Positions 5,831 through 12,032 of a stretch of DNA of 12,032 nucleotides are shown one piece after another. Positions within the stretch are counted from its first letter, which is position 1, and each line of letters begins with the position of its first letter. The notes under the pieces were generated by a model. That model made no database searches. It saw nothing but the letters and a program-made list of their open reading frames with translations, and was not told the DNA's origin. The stretch comes from QHXQ01 sp036389375 (GTDB lineage: Bacteria; Acidobacteriota; Blastocatellia; Pyrinomonadales; Pyrinomonadaceae): NCBI GenBank assembly GCA_036389375.1, contig DASVQA010000057.1, positions 1-12,032 on the forward strand. Reading direction: 5' to 3'. The translations under genes were made by a program, and so were the position numbers.

Positions 5831-6817
5831 ATGAGAGAATTTGCGAAGCCAGTGCTCCTCCTGTTAGCCCTGTTCATTGGCCAGACTGGCTGCCGGAAAT
5901 CGCCAACGTCGCAGCAGGCCAATGCAAATCAGCCCCCGCCGCCCGCCGCAGCCGTCGCGCCCGCGCCCCCGCGCATGTCCGAAGCGCAGCTTCAGGAAGC
6001 CATCTCGATGGAGAAAAAGTTGGAGGCGGACAAGCAGCAGCCGCCCGAGTACACACACTATAATCTGGGCAACTACTACGCGGCGGCAGGCAAATATCAG
6101 GAAGCGGCAAACGAGTTCAAACAGGTCATCAGCCTCAGCCCGCAGGATGCGGAAGCCTACCTGCATCTGGGCGATGCTTACGGCGCACTCAATCAACCGC
6201 AGGACGCCTTGCAGGCTTACAAACAGGCGCTTCAGATCAACCCCAAACTGTCCGAAGCTTACGTCCGGCTCGGCAATTTTTACCGCTCGGCTAATCAACC
6301 GGATGAAGCCCTGAAGATGTTCCAACAGGCCATCGGCGTGAACCCGAAAGACGCGGTCGCCTATTTCCAGCTTGGCGACCTGCGCATGCAGCGCGGCGAG
6401 ACGGATGAGGCGGTCAAGGCCTACCAGCAGGCGACGCGGCTGCAACCTAGTCTGGCGGACGCGCAGTTCTCTTTGGGTAACGCTTACGACAAGCAGAACC
6501 AGCCGAAACTCGCGCTTGAGGCTTACAAACAGGCCGCGCGGTATGCGCCGCAGAACGAGGATGCGTGGTTCAATCTCGGCAACACCTACAGCCGTCTGAA
6601 TCAGCCCGACGAGGCGATCAAAGCCTTCCGCAAGGCCATCGAGTTAAAGCCCGACGACGCCGAAGCGCGCCGCCTGCTCGGTCTGATCTACGTGCAAAAA
6701 GGCGATAAGAAGGGGGCCGGCGAGCAGTATGAAGCGCTCAAGCAACTGAATCCGCAGTTCGCCGCCATGCTCGGTCAGGCGATCAATAATCCGGCGCAAC
6801 AACCTGCGAGCAAGTAA
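5831..6817 (+). CDS. TPR-repeat lipoprotein, seven repeats
   Basis: Seen: 328 residues from the ATG at 5831. Residues 1-20 are a signal peptide (R2 and K6, then VLLLLALFIG), ending at C21 in QTGC. That is lipobox-like except for Gln at -3, so lipid attachment is likely but not certain. A Pro/Ala/Gln-rich spacer covers residues 30-50. Seven TPR units follow in strict 34-residue phase, starting near 73, 107, 141, 175, 209, 243 and 277, each with the LG-Y-A-P pattern (for example YNLGNYYAAAGKYQEA). A short PAQQ tail ends it. Known: TPR arrays form a superhelix that binds peptides and partner proteins; no catalytic domain is visible. The in-frame TTG at 5822 was rejected because GAGAG (5816-5820) suits the ATG and would collide with the TTG. 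It is divergent from gnd and upstream of a second TPR lipoprotein. An envelope scaffold role is inference; the specific function is unknown. Confidence 0.85.
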   Translation: MREFAKPVLLLLALFIGQTGCRKSPTSQQANANQPPPPAAAVAPAPPRMSEAQLQEAISMEKKLEADKQQPPEYTHYNLGNYYAAAGKYQEAANEFKQVISLSPQDAEAYLHLGDAYGALNQPQDALQAYKQALQINPKLSEAYVRLGNFYRSANQPDEALKMFQQAIGVNPKDAVAYFQLGDLRMQRGETDEAVKAYQQATRLQPSLADAQFSLGNAYDKQNQPKLALEAYKQAARYAPQNEDAWFNLGNTYSRLNQPDEAIKAFRKAIELKPDDAEARRLLGLIYVQKGDKKGAGEQYEALKQLNPQFAAMLGQAINNPAQQPASK

Positions 6818-6948
6818 TTTTTCGCGGCGCATTTAACTTTTCGCATTTATCTTGCTTTCGTAATCCGACCGCAACGGCTTTGCAACCATCACGGGGCGCT
6901 CTGCCTGTATCTTCTCATCATCCTTTTACGGCAACTGGACGGACACGC

Positions 6949-6980
6949 GGGGTGGCAGGCTTGGGGGAGTCAGCCACCCC
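6949..6980 (+). terminator. Terminator-like hairpin between the two TPR genes
   Basis: GGGGTGGC (6949-6956) pairs with GCCACCCC (6973-6980). An A/A mismatch then leads into a short inner stem, GGCT with AGTC (one G-T pair). A pyrimidine-rich stretch, AACTTCCTTTTCTC, follows. It lies about 130 bases past the stop of the first TPR gene and about 30 before the candidate promoter of the second. I see no gene in the 270-bp gap. Confidence 0.45.
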
Positions 6981-7011
6981 AACTTCCTTTTCTCACCAGA
7001 TTCACCTGTGA

Positions 7012-7040
7012 TTGACTCGCCGCCTCGTTTGGCATAGAAC
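7012..7040 (+). promoter_or_regulatory. Candidate promoter of the second TPR lipoprotein gene
   Basis: TTGACT (7012-7017), then 17 bases, then TAGAAC (7035-7040). The -35 box is good and the -10 box modest. The leader to the ATG at 7088 would be about 40 bases, and it shows no clear Shine-Dalgarno sequence. Confidence 0.35.
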
Positions 7041-7087
7041 AGGTCGGCCCGGTTGCATCAAAACCCCGTACACCGTCGCTAATTCTT

Positions 7088-7864
7088 ATGAGAATCGTCT
7101 GCACCTTCGCCGCGCTCGCGTGTCTACTCGCGGGCTGCACCGGCTGTTCGTCGCGCGCCACAAGCCCCGCGCCAGGCGCGCCCACACCCGCCGCAGGTCA
7201 AGCGCCGGCCGCGCCTGAGAATGCCGCTCAGCCGCAACCGCAGGATGCTGCGGGCTACATGGCGCTCGGCAACCAACTCTATCGCCAAGACCGCGACGAG
7301 GAAGCCCTGGCCGCCTATCAACAGGCGCTCAAACTCGACCCCGACCACGCGGCCGCCTATCTCAAGCTCGGTCTGACTTATCGCGTGCTGGGGCAGAAGA
7401 AAGAATCTGAAGAGGCCTACGAAAAAGCGATCAAGGCTTTCGAACGGGCGGTGAAGGCGAATGCGAAGGATGCGGCCGCGCAATTCAATCTGGCCGAAGC
7501 CTACAATGAGACGGGCGAATACCAGAAAGCGGTTGATGCCTACAAGCGCGGCCTGAAGCTGGAAGACGCCGACAGCGAAACCTACTACGCGCTCGGCAAC
7601 GCCTACACACATCTCGCGCGCTACAAAGAAGCGATGGCCGCCTATCAGAGCGCGCTCGATCTTGACCCGGATTTCTTCCGCGCCATCGAGGCACTCGAAC
7701 GAGCTAAGGCGGGCTACGACCGCGTCGAATCAGGGCGCAAAGAGTACGAAAAGCAGCTACAGAAAAAGCGCCCGCAGAACAGCAATCAGAACAGCAACCA
7801 GAACGCCAATCAGAACGCGAAACAGACGAACACAAACAGCAGGCCCGGTAATGCCAACCACTGA
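7088..7864 (+). CDS. TPR-repeat lipoprotein, four repeats and Asn/Gln-rich tail
   Basis: Seen: 258 residues. The signal peptide MRIVCTFAALACLLAGC ends in a textbook lipobox, LLAG-C17, so the mature protein should be lipid-anchored. A Pro/Ala/Gln-rich spacer covers 25-52. TPR units start near 54, 88, 129 and 163; the second is about seven residues longer than 34 (EKAIKAFERAVKANAKD), stretching its second helix. A charged helix (about 197-228) leads to the tail, four tetrapeptides NSNQ, NSNQ, NANQ, NAKQ, then TNTNSRPGNANH. The tail is encoded by four 12-bp repeats (7778-7825). No catalytic domain is visible. It shares plus orientation and TPR style with the upstream gene but has its own candidate promoter, so it may be a paralogue and not an operon partner. 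It converges with the SDR gene after 42 bp. Function beyond protein-protein contact in the envelope is unknown. Confidence 0.87.
   Translation: MRIVCTFAALACLLAGCTGCSSRATSPAPGAPTPAAGQAPAAPENAAQPQPQDAAGYMALGNQLYRQDRDEEALAAYQQALKLDPDHAAAYLKLGLTYRVLGQKKESEEAYEKAIKAFERAVKANAKDAAAQFNLAEAYNETGEYQKAVDAYKRGLKLEDADSETYYALGNAYTHLARYKEAMAAYQSALDLDPDFFRAIEALERAKAGYDRVESGRKEYEKQLQKKRPQNSNQNSNQNANQNAKQTNTNSRPGNANH
7778..7825 (+). repeat. Four 12-bp tandem repeats encoding an Asn/Gln tail
   Basis: Four units of the form AACAGCAATCAG, AACAGCAACCAG, AACGCCAATCAG and AACGCGAAACAG, in frame, encode NSNQ-NSNQ-NANQ-NAKQ. They differ mostly at the second and third codons. The array could expand or shrink in multiples of four residues without breaking the reading frame. 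Confidence 0.8.
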
Positions 7865-7906
7865 ATCAGGCTGAACACTGTTCAACCCTTCAGCGCCCGC
7901 ACAATC

Positions 7907-8680
7907 TCAACGAGCGCACGTCTGCGCGCGGCCACCGTCAATCGAATAGGTTGCGCCTGTGATCCAGCCGCCGCGCGGCGAGGCGAGAAAGAGGATCAGA
8001 TCGGCCACCTCTGCGGGCGTGCCGACGCGCCCGATGGGATGCGTTGTGCGCGAGCGTTCGAGAAAAGCCGCGTAAGCTTCCGCCTGCATGCCGCCGCGCC
8101 GGTGAATCTCTGTGCGGACGACGCCGGGGTTGACGGCGTTGACGCGTATGCCGTCGGCGGCCAGTTCCAGCGCGGCGCAACGCGTCAGTTGGTCTACGCC
8201 CGCCTTCGACACGCAGTAAGCCAGCACGCCGGGAAAGGCGCGCAGACCCGTCACGCTCGATACGTTGACGATGTTGCCCGGCCTGCGCTTCAGATGCGGC
8301 ACAGCCAACTGCATCAGGTGAAAGACGGCGCGTAGGTTCACGTTCATCATCTCGTCCCACGCCGCAAGCTGTGTCGTCTCAATCGTCCCATTGCTCAGGA
8401 TGCCCGCCGCGTTGACCAGCACATCCAATCCGCCAAAATGCTCGACCGCCGTCGTCACGGCGCGCTCGGCGTCCGCCTCTTGCATCACGTCGGCGGCGAT
8501 GCTCAACGCTGCTCCACCCTGCGCCGTGATCTCGCGCTCCACCGCCTGCAAAGCCTCGCGCGCGCGCCCGACCAACGCCACCCGCGCACCCGCCGCCGCG
8601 AACGCTAACGCCGTCGCCCGTCCGATGCCCGAACTCGCCCCCGTCACGAGCGCAACATGACCTTGCAACTCTTCGCCCAT
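7907..8680 (-). CDS. Short-chain dehydrogenase/reductase (classical SDR), substrate unknown
   Basis: Seen: 257 residues from the ATG at 8680, the standard classical SDR length. The cofactor motif TGASSGIG is at 13-20, D64 in the AADV segment, and NAAG at 90-93. The catalytic set is N115 (NVNL), S141/S142 (NVSS), and Y155 with K159 in YCVSK. NPGVVRT (184-190) and the SIDGG C-terminal signature (246-250) complete the fold. VGRAR (37-41) after strand two, with its arginines, leans towards NADP; that is inference. Known: SDRs interconvert hydroxyl and keto groups; the sequence does not tell the substrate. The ATG was chosen over an in-frame GTG at 8728 because GAGG (8691-8688) lies seven bases before it and the GTG would overlap the preceding gene. 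It sits 14 bp after the DUF5615 stop and is probably co-transcribed with the TA-like pair. Confidence 0.92.
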   Translation of the reverse strand: MGEELQGHVALVTGASSGIGRATALAFAAAGARVALVGRAREALQAVEREITAQGGAALSIAADVMQEADAERAVTTAVEHFGGLDVLVNAAGILSNGTIETTQLAAWDEMMNVNLRAVFHLMQLAVPHLKRRPGNIVNVSSVTGLRAFPGVLAYCVSKAGVDQLTRCAALELAADGIRVNAVNPGVVRTEIHRRGGMQAEAYAAFLERSRTTHPIGRVGTPAEVADLILFLASPRGGWITGATYSIDGGRAQTCAR

Positions 8681-8687
8681 CAACTCA

Positions 8688-8691
8688 CCTC
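8688..8691 (-). promoter_or_regulatory. Ribosome binding site of the SDR gene
   Basis: Minus-strand GAGG (within GAGGTGAG) ends seven bases before the ATG at 8680. This supports the 257-residue start over the GTG at 8728. It overlaps the extreme end of the DUF5615 gene region, consistent with coupled reading. Confidence 0.6.
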
Positions 8692-8694
8692 GTA

Positions 8695-9045
8695 TCAAAA
8701 GGGTAAATAACGGATGACATTCAACCACTCGTTATTTTCACTACAAGTTATCAGCAACTCTAAATCTGCCAGCACCTGCTGAAGCGGCAGATTACGTGGC
8801 ACAACAAACAAGCCGGCCATATCTTGCCCTTCGCTCATCAGGTGCGCCGCGTGCCTTGGCATGGTTTGGCGGTCGTGTGTGACGATGATGCGCCCTGCCT
8901 GCGCCGCCCAGGTTAATAATTGCGGATCGGCCGCCGCACTCATGCCGATCTCCAAAGCCGTGACGGCATCAAGTCGGGGCAAGCGCCGGAGCAAACCGCG
9001 CAGGATGTCGTGATCAAGGTCTTGGTCTATCAACAGCCTGAGCAT
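8695..9045 (-). CDS. DUF5615 family PIN-like protein, putative toxin
   Basis: Seen: 116 residues. The start LRLLIDQDLDHDI is the DUF5615 pattern (LLxDxxL, acidic D7/D9). Next come DPQLLTWAAQAGRIIVTHDRQTM with D40 and D58 (THDR) and the segment AGLFVVPRN, in the family's usual order. Known: DUF5615 proteins are predicted PIN-fold nucleases related to VapC, normally encoded after a DUF433 partner, as here. The acidic residues of the expected metal site look intact, but nuclease activity is inference. The start is the ATG at 9045; only a distant AGG (about 12 bases) lies upstream, so translation may be weak or depend on the gene before it. It lies 51 bp after the DUF433 gene and 14 bp before the SDR gene. 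A host-serving RNA-processing role cannot be excluded. Confidence 0.82.
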   Translation of the reverse strand: MLRLLIDQDLDHDILRGLLRRLPRLDAVTALEIGMSAAADPQLLTWAAQAGRIIVTHDRQTMPRHAAHLMSEGQDMAGLFVVPRNLPLQQVLADLELLITCSENNEWLNVIRYLPF

Positions 9046-9096
9046 CGGTGCGGGCAGACCTGAAAATGCAGGCTAAGGAGTGGATAGGTATGGCCG

Positions 9097-9432
9097 TTAT
9101 ATCTTGCGTGCCAGCAGGCGCGCACGGAGTTCAGCAGATTGTTTTTGATATTCCGGGGCAGATTCAATCGTCTGTTGCACAGCATCGCCTTTTGCCTCTT
9201 GTTGGCGCAGGTACTCTTCGATCAATGCCTCGTGCTTAAGATAGTAAGTAATTGCCGCATACACGTCGGCCAGATCGAGCGCGGGAAATTTTTGCACGAT
9301 CTGTTCGGCCGACGCTCCAAGCTTGTAATGCTGCACAACCGAGTCGAGACTGACGCGTGACTCCGCAATGCGAATCGTCCCATCCTCCGTCAAACGCAAA
9401 GGTAATGTTTGAGTGTTTTCCAGCGTCGTCAT
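9097..9432 (-). CDS. DUF433 domain protein, putative antitoxin
   Basis: Seen: 111 residues. Residues 21-75 are a clear DUF433 domain: RIAESRVSLDSVVQHYKLGA, then SAEQIVQKFPALDLADVYAA, then ITYYLKHEALIEEYL. This is a winged-helix-like DNA-binding fold. A helical charged tail (76-111) follows and could be the part that binds the partner; that is inference. Known: DUF433 genes commonly precede DUF5615 genes and are regarded as antitoxins that may repress their own promoter. The ATG at 9432 has only a weak AGG about 11 bases upstream. The gene begins 101 bp after the ettA stop on the same strand. That gap contains a possible -10 box (TATTAA) but no convincing -35. Pairing with the DUF5615 gene is the main support for the role. 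Confidence 0.84.
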   Translation of the reverse strand: MTTLENTQTLPLRLTEDGTIRIAESRVSLDSVVQHYKLGASAEQIVQKFPALDLADVYAAITYYLKHEALIEEYLRQQEAKGDAVQQTIESAPEYQKQSAELRARLLARKI

Positions 9433-9533
9433 ATTTCATTGGCCTGCGAAAGGCAGTTTAATACTTTAGCCTGTGCCTTACCAGTGCGTGCTATGACTGA
9501 ACAGACACATGTTGCCTTACGACTTAACCATCT

Positions 9534-11219
9534 TCAGTCTCTGGTTAATTGCCGGTACTTGATGCGGTGTGGCTGATCGGCCGCTGTGCCGAGGCGGGCG
9601 CGGCGGTCGGCTTCGTACTCGCTATAGTTGCCCTCGAACCAGACGACGCGGCTGTCGCCCTCGAAGGCGAGAATGTGCGTGGCGATACGGTCGAGAAACC
9701 AGCGGTCGTGGCTGATGACGACGGCGCAGCCGGCAAAGTTTTCAAGCGCTGCTTCGAGCGCACGCATCGTGTTGATGTCGAGATCGTTGGTCGGCTCGTC
9801 CAACAGCAGGACGTTTGCGCCCTCTTTCAGCATCTTGGCAAGGTGGACGCGGTTGCGCTCGCCGCCGGAGAGCGCGCCGACCTTCTTCTGCTGGTCAGTG
9901 CCCGCGAAGTTGAAGCGCGCCACGTAGGCGCGCGAGTTCACCTGTCGGCTGCCGAGCATGACCACGTCCTGCCCGCCGGAGACTTCTTCCCAGATCGTCC
10001 TATCGGGATCGAGCGTGCGACTCTGATCCACGTAGCCGAGTTTGACGGTTTCGCCGATGCGGATTGTGCCCGCGTCGGGTTGCTCCTGCGCGGTGATGAG
10101 GCGAAAGAGCGTCGTCTTGCCTGCGCCGTTCGGGCCGATGATGCCGACGATGCCGCCGGGCGGGAGTTTGAAGGTCATGTCTTCGACCAGCAGCCGCTCG
10201 TCGTAAGCCTTACGCACGCCCTCTGCTTCGACGACGACGTTGCCGAGGCGCGGCCCCGGTGGAATGTAAATCTCAAGCTCGCCCGCGTGGCGTTCGCTCT
10301 CTTGCGAGACGAGCGCCTCGTAGGCGTTGATGCGCGCCTTCGATTTGGCGTGGCGCGCTTTGGGCGTCATCCTGATCCACTCAAGTTCGCGCTGCAAAGT
10401 CTTGCGCCGCTCGTTCTCCGCCTTCTCTTCGCGCGCGAGCCGTTTCTCTTTCTGTTCCAACCATGAAGAGTAGTTGCCCTGCCAAGGGATGCCCTGCCCG
10501 CGATCCAGTTCAAGAATCCAGCCCGCGACGTTGTCGAGAAAATAACGGTCATGCGTGACGGCGATGACCGTGCCCGGATATTTTTGCAGGTGCTGTTCGA
10601 GCCACGCGACCGATTCGGCGTCCAGATGGTTCGTCGGCTCGTCGAGCAACAAGATGTCGGGCTGTTGCAGCAGCAGGCGGCAGAGCGCGACCCTGCGCCG
10701 CTCGCCGCCCGATAGAACTTTGATCGGCGTCTGGCCCGGCGGACAACGCAGCGCGTCCATTGCCAACTCAAGCCGGCTGTCTAAATCCCACGCGTCCGCC
10801 GCGTCGAGTTGCTCCTGCACCGCGCCCTGTCGTTCCAAGAGCGCCGCCATCTCGTCGTCCGACATCGGCTGTGCGAACTGTTCGTTGATCTGCTCGAACT
10901 CCTTTAAGAGATCGACCGTCGCCTGCGCGCCCTCTTCGACCACTTCGCGCACGGTCTTCGTCTCGTCGAGGCGCGGCTCCTGTTCGAGATAGCCGACGGT
11001 GTAGCCGGGCGAGAGCATCGTTTCGCCGACAAACTCTTTGTCCACGCCCGCGATGATGCGCAAAAGCGACGACTTGCCTGAGCCGTTTAAGCCGATGACG
11101 CCGATCTTCGCGCCGTAGAAATATGAGAGGTAGATGTCTTTGAGGACGGGCTTTTTGTCGTAGTACTTGCCGACGCCGACCATCGAGTAGATAACTTTAT
11201 TCGGGGCTGTGCTGCTCAT
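9534..11219 (-). CDS. ettA: ABC-F protein, energy-dependent translational throttle EttA
   Basis: Role (known): EttA binds the ribosomal E site and gates the first elongation step according to ATP/ADP status; it is cytoplasmic, without membrane segments. Seen: 561 residues, close to the E. coli length. Two ABC domains: Walker A GLNGSGKSS at 43-51 and GPNGAGKTT at 362-370; signatures LSGGERRRV at 169-177 and LSGGERNRV at 450-458; Walker B LLLDEPTNHLD (E194) and LLLDEPTNDLD (E475); switch histidines in THDR (H223) and SHDR (H504). The segment LDRGQGIPWQGNYSSWLEQK and the charged helical linker at 250-315 (with KARHAKSKARINAY) are typical of EttA and distinguish it from Uup or drug-resistance ABC-F proteins. 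The C-terminal RIKYRQL matches the family. The ATG at 11219 has AGGAG 13 bases upstream. The gene lies 45 bp after the cyclophilin gene, probably in one transcript. Confidence 0.95.
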   Translation of the reverse strand: MSSTAPNKVIYSMVGVGKYYDKKPVLKDIYLSYFYGAKIGVIGLNGSGKSSLLRIIAGVDKEFVGETMLSPGYTVGYLEQEPRLDETKTVREVVEEGAQATVDLLKEFEQINEQFAQPMSDDEMAALLERQGAVQEQLDAADAWDLDSRLELAMDALRCPPGQTPIKVLSGGERRRVALCRLLLQQPDILLLDEPTNHLDAESVAWLEQHLQKYPGTVIAVTHDRYFLDNVAGWILELDRGQGIPWQGNYSSWLEQKEKRLAREEKAENERRKTLQRELEWIRMTPKARHAKSKARINAYEALVSQESERHAGELEIYIPPGPRLGNVVVEAEGVRKAYDERLLVEDMTFKLPPGGIVGIIGPNGAGKTTLFRLITAQEQPDAGTIRIGETVKLGYVDQSRTLDPDRTIWEEVSGGQDVVMLGSRQVNSRAYVARFNFAGTDQQKKVGALSGGERNRVHLAKMLKEGANVLLLDEPTNDLDINTMRALEAALENFAGCAVVISHDRWFLDRIATHILAFEGDSRVVWFEGNYSEYEADRRARLGTAADQPHRIKYRQLTRD

Positions 11220-11264
11220 CTGTGTGGCTGCTCTCCTACGCGCGCGCTCTCTGCTTGCCGGCGC

Positions 11265-12032
11265 TTATTCTTCGGGCGGCACGGGCGCGGACTTTTCCGG
11301 CTCAGGCTTTGTGCAGGTGATGATGCTCGCGCGCGTCAGGCGCACGGGCTTGACGGGTTTATCGCCTTCGACTTCGCCGTGATTAATTGTGTCCACTACG
11401 TCCATACCCTTCGTCACGCGCGCGAAGGCGGAGAACGTGCCGTTTAAGTGCGCGGCCTCGCTGACGAGGATGAAGAAGTGCGTAGTCGCGGCGTTCGGCT
11501 CGTCGGGCCGGGCCATCGAGACGATGCCGCGTATGTGCAGGACTAGGTTCGGCTCGTCCAGAATGGTCTGGTGCGCGCGGGCGGCGATCTCAGGCGTCGT
11601 CGTCAAACGCGTGGCAAGGTTGCCGCCCTGTACGACGAAGCCGGGCACGACGCGGCTGAACGTAGTCGTGTCGAGCGCGCCAGAGGCGACGAGATTCAGA
11701 AAATGGCGCACCGTCTCTGGCGCGGACTCCGGCAGCATCTCCATTTCAATCGCGCCCGCCTCGGTCTCAAGCCGGACGCACTTCGCCGCCATCTCGGTGA
11801 TGGTCGCACGGTCAAACGGCTCGACGGGGCCGCTCGTCTTCGCGGGCGGACGCTCGTTCGCCTTGCGCGGTGTGGGCGTGGGCGTCGGCTCAGGCGTCGG
11901 CGTGGGCGTGGGCGTCGCGGGGATGATGGGCTGCGGGATCGGTTGCGGCGGCACAGGCTTTTCCTCCTGCGCGTTGACCGCCAGCGCCGCCAGCAACAGG
12001 AACAAGGCGAGCAGGCATATCTGTTTTACTCT
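11265..12032 (-). CDS. Exported cyclophilin-type peptidyl-prolyl isomerase, start outside window
   Basis: Seen: the frame is open from its stop (11265) to the window edge. The first codons read RVKQICLLALFLLLAALAVNAQ, a signal peptide with its basic start and likely cleavage after VNA. The true start therefore lies beyond 12032. A TTG at 12005 would cut off the basic part and is unlikely. After cleavage comes a Pro-Thr spacer (PTPTPTPEPTPTPTP) and then the cyclophilin domain of about 160 residues: FSRVVPGFVVQGGN with the catalytic Arg, GIVSMARP, NAATTHFFILV, and FARVTKGMDVVD. The motif usually written QFFI is HFFI here. A Pro/Glu tail ends it. Known: cyclophilins catalyse cis-trans isomerisation of Xaa-Pro bonds. 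Location in periplasm or cell surface is inferred from the signal. It precedes ettA on the same strand by 45 bp. Confidence 0.9.
   Translation of the reverse strand, partial: RVKQICLLALFLLLAALAVNAQEEKPVPPQPIPQPIIPATPTPTPTPEPTPTPTPRKANERPPAKTSGPVEPFDRATITEMAAKCVRLETEAGAIEMEMLPESAPETVRHFLNLVASGALDTTTFSRVVPGFVVQGGNLATRLTTTPEIAARAHQTILDEPNLVLHIRGIVSMARPDEPNAATTHFFILVSEAAHLNGTFSAFARVTKGMDVVDTINHGEVEGDKPVKPVRLTRASIITCTKPEPEKSAPVPPEE
11868..11920 (-). repeat. Hexanucleotide-like repeat coding the Pro-Thr spacer
   Basis: Runs of GGCGTG and GGCGTC on the plus strand (CACGCC and GACGCC in the gene) encode alternating Pro and Thr with one Pro-Glu-Pro break. The array lies in frame in the cyclophilin gene and separates signal peptide from catalytic domain. 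Loss or gain of a 6-bp unit would keep the frame. Confidence 0.7.

Noticed and set aside
7872..7884. Palindrome TGAACA-C-TGTTCA between the second TPR gene and the SDR gene
   Set aside because: It resembles a LexA-type box, but the GAAC-N3-GTTC spacing is wrong and it lies between two converging gene ends, where no promoter is expected. A 13-bp palindrome can occur by chance.
8681..8728. GTG start adding 16 residues to the SDR protein
   Set aside because: The added residues precede the normal SDR start, would overlap the DUF5615 gene by 34 bp and have no good ribosome binding site, whereas the ATG at 8680 has GAGG at seven bases.
9442..9454. Short inverted repeat GCCT/AGGC upstream of the DUF433 gene as a TA operator
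   Set aside because: Four-base arms are not distinguishable from chance, and no convincing -35/-10 pair could be placed around it.
9549..10466. 305-residue plus-strand open frame opposite ettA
   Set aside because: It lies entirely antisense to a highly conserved ABC-F gene, and its composition mirrors that gene's codons. No ribosome binding site or recognisable domain.

Overview
The window is about 60% GC and densely coding, and holds ten protein genes. Two of them run off the ends. Eight are on the minus strand; two adjacent TPR lipoprotein genes (5831-7864) are on the plus strand. No RNA gene, CRISPR array, insertion sequence, phage gene or replication origin was recognised. The flavour (large M61 peptidase, TPR lipoproteins with Asn/Gln-rich tails, a cyclophilin with a Pro-Thr spacer, a DUF433/DUF5615 pair, an EttA-type ABC-F protein) suggests a diderm, free-living bacterium. 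Acidobacteriota (class Blastocatellia or a relative) is my best guess, inferred from protein style and not proven.

Layout. 1-1034: N-terminal 344 residues of an exported M61 metallopeptidase (minus), with a good promoter and ribosome binding site. 1176-2111: ribonuclease Z (minus, TTG start). 2112-2445: gene-free gap with a terminator-like hairpin behind zwf and a repeat-built hairpin next to the rnz promoter. 2446-4086 and 4193-5671: zwf and gnd, the two NADP-linked dehydrogenases of the oxidative pentose phosphate pathway, read as gnd then zwf and separated by a perfect 25-bp inverted repeat. 5672-5830: divergent control region in which the gnd promoter and the promoter of the first TPR gene appear to overlap around a small palindrome. 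5831-6817 and 7088-7864: two TPR lipoproteins with seven and four repeats. 7907-8680, 8695-9045 and 9097-9432: a minus-strand cluster reading DUF433 antitoxin-like, DUF5615 PIN-like toxin-like, then a short-chain dehydrogenase. 9534-11219: EttA-type ABC-F translation factor. 11265-12032: exported cyclophilin-type prolyl isomerase whose true start lies outside the window.

How they work together. gnd and zwf supply NADPH and ribulose 5-phosphate; the intermediate lactonase gene (pgl) is not here. RNase Z and EttA serve tRNA maturation and translation. The M61 peptidase, cyclophilin and TPR lipoproteins act outside the cytoplasm on proteins or as scaffolds. The TA-like pair is the only accessory-looking element. 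Most of the window is housekeeping. The points most worth a second look are non-coding: the 25-bp inverted repeat between gnd and zwf, the overlapping divergent promoters, and the 14-bp-repeat hairpin at rnz. I found no convincing undescribed multi-gene system.
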